In this document: one piece after another, positions 22,848 to 26,754 of the stretch
How positions within the stretch are numbered: the first letter of the stretch is position 1
Layout of the letters: each line of letters opens with the position of its first letter
Assembly (NCBI RefSeq): GCF_000188295.1
Contig: NZ_GL831112.1
Location: 1,009,576 to 1,036,329 of the forward strand
DNA: 26,754 nucleotides
Source: Streptococcus vestibularis ATCC 49124
Lineage (GTDB): Bacteria; Bacillota; Bacilli; Lactobacillales; Streptococcaceae
Direction of reading: 5' to 3'
Notes under the pieces: generated by a model
Databases searched by the model: none
Told to the model about the DNA's origin: nothing
The model's input: the letters and a program-made list of their open reading frames with translations, nothing else
Position numbers and translations under genes: made by a program

Positions 22848-24191
22848 TTAAGCTTCTATAAAAGTTTGTAAATCTTTAAGAGCTCTCTCTGCGATCTTTT
22901 CATAACGCTCTTTCTTGTCACGAATACGTGGGCCTTCCAACTCTTTGATAATACCAAAGTTAACATTCATTGGTTGGAAATGTTTGCTTTCAGCATGTGT
23001 CACATAATATGGAAGGCTCCCGATAGCTGTTGTTTGAGGGAAAATAACCTCTTCCTCCCCCTTAAAGAGACGGGCTGCATTGATTCCAGCAACCAAACCT
23101 GAGGCAGCTGATTCAACATAACCTTCAACACCAGTCATTTGTCCCGCAAAGAACAAGTTAGGGTTTGATTTTGATTGGAAGGTCTGTTTAAGCAAGTTTG
23201 GCGAATCCATGTAAGAGTTGCGGTGCATAACCCCATAACGCACAAATTCAGCATTTTCAAGACCTGGAATCATTTGGAAGACACGCTTTTGCTCTCCCCA
23301 TTTAAGGTGGGTTTGGAAACCAACGATGTTATAGAGACTACCAGCCGCATTGTCCTGACGAAGCTGAACAACCGCATAAGGTGTCTTGAAGTCACCATCA
23401 CGTGGCCCTTTGTAATCTTCAGGATACTCCAAACCAACTGGTTTCATAGGACCATAGAGCATTGTCTTGATACCACGTTTAGCCATGACCTCAATAGGCA
23501 TACAGCCCTCGAAATACTTTTCTTTTTCAAAAGAATTCAAAGGAGCTTCTTCAGCTGTTGTCAGAGCCTCGTGGAAGGCCATGAACTCTTCCTTGGTCAT
23601 TGGACAGTTTAGGTAAGCTGCCTCACCCTTGTCATAGCGTGACTTAAGGTAAACCTTGTTCATGTCGATAGTCGCTTTATCAACGATTGGTGCAGCGGCA
23701 TCATAGAAATAGAAGCCATCTCCACCGTTAAGCTCATGAATTTTTTCAGCCAAAGCATCAGAAGTCAATGGTCCTGAAGCAATAACTGTAATGGCATCAT
23801 CAGGAATTTCTGTGATTTCTTCACGGATAACTTCAATTAATGGATTGTTCTCAATTTCAGCTGTCACTGCTTCTGCATAACCTTCACGGTCAACCGCCAT
23901 GGCACCACCAGCTGGAACACGGTGAGCTTCTCCATTACGCATAATGATAGAGTCCAAGCGACGCATTTCTTCTTTAAGAAGTCCTACAGCATTTGTCAAG
24001 CTATCGCCACGGAAAGAGTTAGAGCAAACCAATTCTGCAAAATTTGTTGTCTTATGCTGTGGTGTTGCTTTGACCCCACGCATTTCATAAAGTTTTACCG
24101 GAATACCACGTTTGGCAATCTGATAAGCCGCCTCGGATCCGGCCAAACCAGCTCCAATCACGTTAATATAATCTGCTTTTGATTGAGACAT
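22848..24191 (-). CDS. trmFO: tRNA:m5U54 methyltransferase TrmFO, folate-dependent
   Basis: The 447-aa flavoprotein methylates U54 of tRNA using methylenetetrahydrofolate and NAD(P)H. The FAD-binding motif is [12 protein letters not shown] (residues 11-22), the Cys-containing [10 protein letters not shown] follows (C56), and [11 protein letters not shown] and the late [17 protein letters not shown] are family blocks. Length is normal for the protein formerly called Gid. GAGGTATTAGTGTC precedes the ATG. It has its own terminator and no operon partner. Confidence 0.96.
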   Translation of the reverse strand: MSQSKADYINVIGAGLAGSEAAYQIAKRGIPVKLYEMRGVKATPQHKTTNFAELVCSNSFRGDSLTNAVGLLKEEMRRLDSIIMRNGEAHRVPAGGAMAVDREGYAEAVTAEIENNPLIEVIREEITEIPDDAITVIASGPLTSDALAEKIHELNGGDGFYFYDAAAPIVDKATIDMNKVYLKSRYDKGEAAYLNCPMTKEEFMAFHEALTTAEEAPLNSFEKEKYFEGCMPIEVMAKRGIKTMLYGPMKPVGLEYPEDYKGPRDGDFKTPYAVVQLRQDNAAGSLYNIVGFQTHLKWGEQKRVFQMIPGLENAEFVRYGVMHRNSYMDSPNLLKQTFQSKSNPNLFFAGQMTGVEGYVESAASGLVAGINAARLFKGEEEVIFPQTTAIGSLPYYVTHAESKHFQPMNVNFGIIKELEGPRIRDKKERYEKIAERALKDLQTFIEA

Positions 24192-24271
24192 GACACTAAT
24201 ACCTCTTCGGGAATAAGATAAAATCCTATTCCCACAAATCTTTCTTCATTTTTACTCTTAGTAGTATAGCA

Positions 24272-24300
24272 AAAAACTCCTCATCTGGCGACTAGGAGTC
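24272..24300 (-). terminator. Terminator after the histidine kinase gene
   Basis: On the minus strand ACTCCT (about plus 24294-24299) pairs with AGGAGT (24276-24281) around 12 bases, followed by TTTTTT. It lies a few bases beyond the kinase stop codon. Confidence 0.65.
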
Positions 24301-24308
24301 ATCTGTAT

Positions 24309-25685
24309 TTAAAGAGGTAAAATGATAGTCACTTTAGCACCACCCGTGCCATTGTCATTTGATAGAGAAAGACTACCATGGTGTAAGCGAATAATATCAT
24401 TGGCAATAGTCAGACCAAGGCCACTATGACTGCGGCTCTGTCTGCTTTTATCCTCTTGATAAAAGAGCTGAGTGGCCTTTTCAAGTGATTCAAGGGAAAA
24501 TCCAGGACCAGAATCAAGGCATATAAACTTGAATTCATCTTCTTCTACCCTAGCGGTTAGGAGCAAATGACTGCCACTGGGTGTATGCTCTACGGCATTT
24601 GAAACAATATTCATAATAGCTCGATTCAACAAGGACTTATCCCAATTGCCTATGCTTTCTTTCTCGATTTCTTTCTTGTCAAATGCTACATTGATTTGTT
24701 TGATTTGAGCTAGTGACAAGGTTTGATCGAAAATATCTTCAACAAATTCCCTAACCGAAATGTCTTCAAGCGACAGGGTTTTCTTCAAACTCATTTTGTT
24801 GAGTTCTGACAATTCTTTAACGTAAGCATCAACCTGTGCAATTCCCTTTTGAAAATGTTTTAATAAGTCCATTTGGTCTGCATTTAAGGGTGTCATGGCT
24901 AAAAGTTCCGCATTGCCACGGGAAACTGTAAGGGGCGTCTTTAGGTCATGAGTTAAGGCAGAAATTTGATTTTGCTTATCTTGCTCAGCCCTCCAATTTT
25001 CCATCAAAGATTCACGAAGTGCTACTCGCATATGATCCAAACCACTTAAAACCTGATTGAACTCCTTAATTGTAGACTGAGTGGTTTTAAAATCCAAGTC
25101 TTGTTGGGAAATTTTTTCAGTAACTTTTAATATAGGTTTAAGCTGCTGGCTTAATTTATTTGCATAGTAAAAAGTTAAAATAATAAATATGAGGAGAATG
25201 AATACAATCATTGAGCCAATCATCAATATATCAGCATTTGGAAAATGCTGATTCATCCACGCATTATGATACCTAGGTGATAATTGATAGTTGACAATGA
25301 CTATACCATCTGACCGTTCAAAAGACTGAAAATAGCCGTATATCCCACCGTGAGCATTCTTGAATTGGTAATTTAGTAAGGATTCTTCTTGCAAGTTAAC
25401 AGGCATGTTAGACTTTTTAAGCTTAAAATCTCTAGTTAAAAAGACATAACTCGTACCATCAGGTAAAATCTCGGGATTAAAGACCTTAGAAGTTTCAATA
25501 TCACTTCTCACAGCAGACAAATCACTCTCAACTTGATTTGCTGGAATCACAACTCCAAAACGATAAGACAAACTGAACAAATACAAAATAAGAAGACCGC
25601 TGATTGCCGAGAGGATCGTCAGGCTAACGACATAAGATAACAAGATTGTTCTTAGAGAGTATTCTCGTTTTTTTATTAGTGCCAC
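24309..25685 (-). CDS. Sensor histidine kinase, HAMP-type
   Basis: The 458-aa membrane kinase has helix 1 at about 13-37, an extracytoplasmic sensor domain of about 115 residues, helix 2 at about 153-175 and a HAMP-like linker. The phosphoacceptor is H246 (SALTHDLKTPL). The ATPase domain shows an N box with N363 (NIVSNAVEHT), G1 DSGPGF (391-396) and G2 GLGL (423-426). The sensor domain is unremarkable and gives no ligand. It overlaps the upstream response-regulator gene by 10 nt, so the two are coupled. The exact system is not identified; the signal is unknown. Confidence 0.92.
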   Translation of the reverse strand: MALIKKREYSLRTILLSYVVSLTILSAISGLLILYLFSLSYRFGVVIPANQVESDLSAVRSDIETSKVFNPEILPDGTSYVFLTRDFKLKKSNMPVNLQEESLLNYQFKNAHGGIYGYFQSFERSDGIVIVNYQLSPRYHNAWMNQHFPNADILMIGSMIVFILLIFIILTFYYANKLSQQLKPILKVTEKISQQDLDFKTTQSTIKEFNQVLSGLDHMRVALRESLMENWRAEQDKQNQISALTHDLKTPLTVSRGNAELLAMTPLNADQMDLLKHFQKGIAQVDAYVKELSELNKMSLKKTLSLEDISVREFVEDIFDQTLSLAQIKQINVAFDKKEIEKESIGNWDKSLLNRAIMNIVSNAVEHTPSGSHLLLTARVEEDEFKFICLDSGPGFSLESLEKATQLFYQEDKSRQSRSHSGLGLTIANDIIRLHHGSLSLSNDNGTGGAKVTIILPL

Positions 25686-26335
25686 TTGTAACCAATCCCC
25701 CAGACTGTTTCAATAGGATTTTGCCCAACATCTTTGAGCTTTGCACGGATATTTTTAATATGTTCAGCCACTGCTGTTGGACTTCCTTTATCCTCATAGC
25801 CGTACAAATGCGTGTAGATTTGTTCTTTTGAAAAGACTTGACCCTTATTTTCAGCCAAAAATTGACAAATACCGTACTCCGATTTAGTCAAATCTAACAA
25901 CTGATTCTCAACATAAAGCTCCTGAGCCGACAAATCAAACTGAAAATCCCCAAGTGAAAGCTTATGGTGACGCTCACGATGTTCACGTCTCAAGTGAGCA
26001 GCCACACGCGCTTGCAGTTCTTTAACCCCAAATGGCTTACAAATATAATCATCAGCACCATAAGTCAAGCCTTGGACAATATCAACCTCTTGCGTTTTGG
26101 CTGTAATAAAGAGTATAGGACAATCCACCTGATCACGAATCTCATGACAAAACTGGAAACCATCAACATCAGGCATCATGATATCCAGTAAAATCAAGTC
26201 AAAGCGTGGCAACGAGTTCTTATCCAAATCTAAAACACTTGTAAGCCCCGTCACCTTATGATTTTGAAGCTCTAAAGCCTTTACAACCAATTTCACAATA
26301 TCTTCTTGATCATCAATAACAAGTATTTGAGCCAT
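25676..26335 (-). CDS. OmpR-family response regulator
   Basis: The 219-aa regulator has a receiver domain with D8-D9, phosphoacceptor D51 (LILLDIMMPDVDGF), T78 and K100. An OmpR/PhoB winged-helix DNA-binding domain follows (about 125-219, ending ETVWGIGYKWH). Ribosome site AAAGG is close to ATG 26335. It is the first gene of the pair with the kinase. The promoter lies upstream, partly inside the 3' end of the TraX-like gene. Target genes are not evident in the window. Confidence 0.94.
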   Translation of the reverse strand: MAQILVIDDQEDIVKLVVKALELQNHKVTGLTSVLDLDKNSLPRFDLILLDIMMPDVDGFQFCHEIRDQVDCPILFITAKTQEVDIVQGLTYGADDYICKPFGVKELQARVAAHLRREHRERHHKLSLGDFQFDLSAQELYVENQLLDLTKSEYGICQFLAENKGQVFSKEQIYTHLYGYEDKGSPTAVAEHIKNIRAKLKDVGQNPIETVWGIGYKWH

Positions 26336-26364
26336 AACCTTTCCTTTCGTACAAAATTACCTTT

Positions 26365-26394
26365 ATCATATCATCTATAGAAGACAACTGACAA
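26365..26394 (-). promoter_or_regulatory. Promoter of the two-component system
   Basis: On the minus strand TTGTCA (plus 26389-26394) is followed by 18 bases and TATGAT (plus 26365-26370). The -35 is inside the last codons of the TraX-like gene, so the regulator can be expressed apart from it. Confidence 0.55.
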
Positions 26395-26754
26395 GGCGTA
26401 AAGTAGATAAATATGACTTGGATAAAAGATGTAGAACAAATATTTTGACCCTTTCCCTCTCTCACCGTTATAGCAAAGCATTAAAGGAGCCGAAAATATT
26501 TCCATCCATTCAAAGTATTTGAACATTAAATCGTGAAAAGAAGGTCTGCTTAGAACAATCACCATTAGTACCCAAACAAGACTAACACTCACAAAAGCAA
26601 GCACTTCTTTCTTAAGATTCTTATGACAAAGATACATAGCGATACCAGTCAAAAGTAACCACGTTCCTCCGTCACTGATAAATGTATGAACTGGTATCAC
26701 TGTAAAATTGAGAAATTTTAGTAGAAAAATAACGTAGGTTTGTTCATACTTAGC
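26371..26754 (-). CDS. TraX-family membrane protein, 3' part (runs off the window)
   Basis: The minus frame is open from the window edge to TGA at 26371, giving 128 codons. The first GTG at 26700 is not the start, since AKYEQTYVIFLLKFLNF continues upstream. Three or four hydrophobic helices are visible. The C-terminal NGERGKGSKYLFYIFYPSH is the family hallmark of TraX-like proteins, a group of about ten-helix acyltransferase-like proteins first named from F-pilin acetylation. In streptococci the function is unknown. No conjugation genes are nearby. It lies 35 bases before the response regulator. Confidence 0.8.
   Translation of the reverse strand, partial: AKYEQTYVIFLLKFLNFTVIPVHTFISDGGTWLLLTGIAMYLCHKNLKKEVLAFVSVSLVWVLMVIVLSRPSFHDLMFKYFEWMEIFSAPLMLCYNGERGKGSKYLFYIFYPSHIYLLYALSVVFYR

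Noticed and set aside
23175..23612. 145-codon plus-strand ORF inside trmFO
   Set aside because: Antisense shadow of trmFO; no independent start signals or recognisable domain.
26371..26700. Complete 109-aa gene starting at GTG 26700
   Set aside because: The frame stays open to the window edge with membrane-like sequence; this is a truncated view of a longer TraX-family gene.

Overview
The window reads as chromosome of a low-GC oral or dairy Streptococcus of the salivarius group. S. thermophilus fits best. The evidence is streptococcal-type LepA, TrmFO, Ndk, AlsS/AldB, a diacetyl/acetoin reductase with a CcpA cre site, an EgtUV-type transporter closely like the pneumococcal one as I remember it, and many decaying genes. 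Nearly all genes lie on the minus strand. The assignment rests on reading and memory; no database search was possible.

Layout. (1) 42-4294, minus: a tightly coupled four-gene glycan operon. It holds a GtfA-like glycosyltransferase broken by a frameshift in a 7-base homopolymer, an SSS-family sodium symporter, a NeuA-like CMP-sugar synthetase and a GT52 sialyltransferase-like enzyme. Its promoter is followed by a 126-nt leader containing a terminator hairpin. (2) 4520-5461: a graveyard with a broken threonine-aldolase-like 3' end, a PnuC gene lacking its 5' half, and an unexplained 35-codon ORF. (3) 5434-8426, minus: a visibly GC-richer ECF vitamin-type transporter operon (S, T, A1, A2) with its own promoter and a structured leader of about 150 nt. 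It is probably acquired by transfer. (4) 8740-13207, minus: phzF, then the operon marR - NAD(P)-binding SDR - egtV - egtU. The marR promoter carries a TGTAAC-N7-GTTACA operator that recurs, slightly degenerate, in front of phzF. (5) 13369-15780, minus: alsS-aldB for acetoin formation, with a promoter region crowded with TTGTGA/TCACAA motifs. (6) 15993-18576: a small conserved-type hypothetical, a broken small membrane protein, and lepA. (7) 18907-20342: a YkvI-like membrane protein (plus) whose 3' end is frameshifted through a bidirectional terminator, convergent with a previously untracked 54-aa membrane protein (minus). (8) 20445-22128: butA, a rhodanese and ndk. (9) 22292-22778, plus: a MetE-like (YxjG type) gene reduced by a frameshift and an internal deletion, still preceded by a MetR/MtaR-like box. 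(10) 22848-26754, minus: trmFO, a two-component system and the 3' part of a TraX-family gene that runs off the window.

How the genes fit together. alsS, aldB and butA form a pyruvate - acetolactate - acetoin/butanediol branch split over two loci. Region 4 looks like one regulon combining small-thiol (ergothioneine) uptake with two oxidoreductase/isomerase-type enzymes under a MarR protein that has a single cysteine, in its wing. Region 1 could form a scavenging-type sialylation route (import, CMP activation, transfer) with no NeuB/NeuC biosynthesis genes in view. The ECF operon encodes an ATPase pair in which one composite site looks canonical and the other degenerate. No tRNA, rRNA, CRISPR array or intact insertion sequence was recognised.
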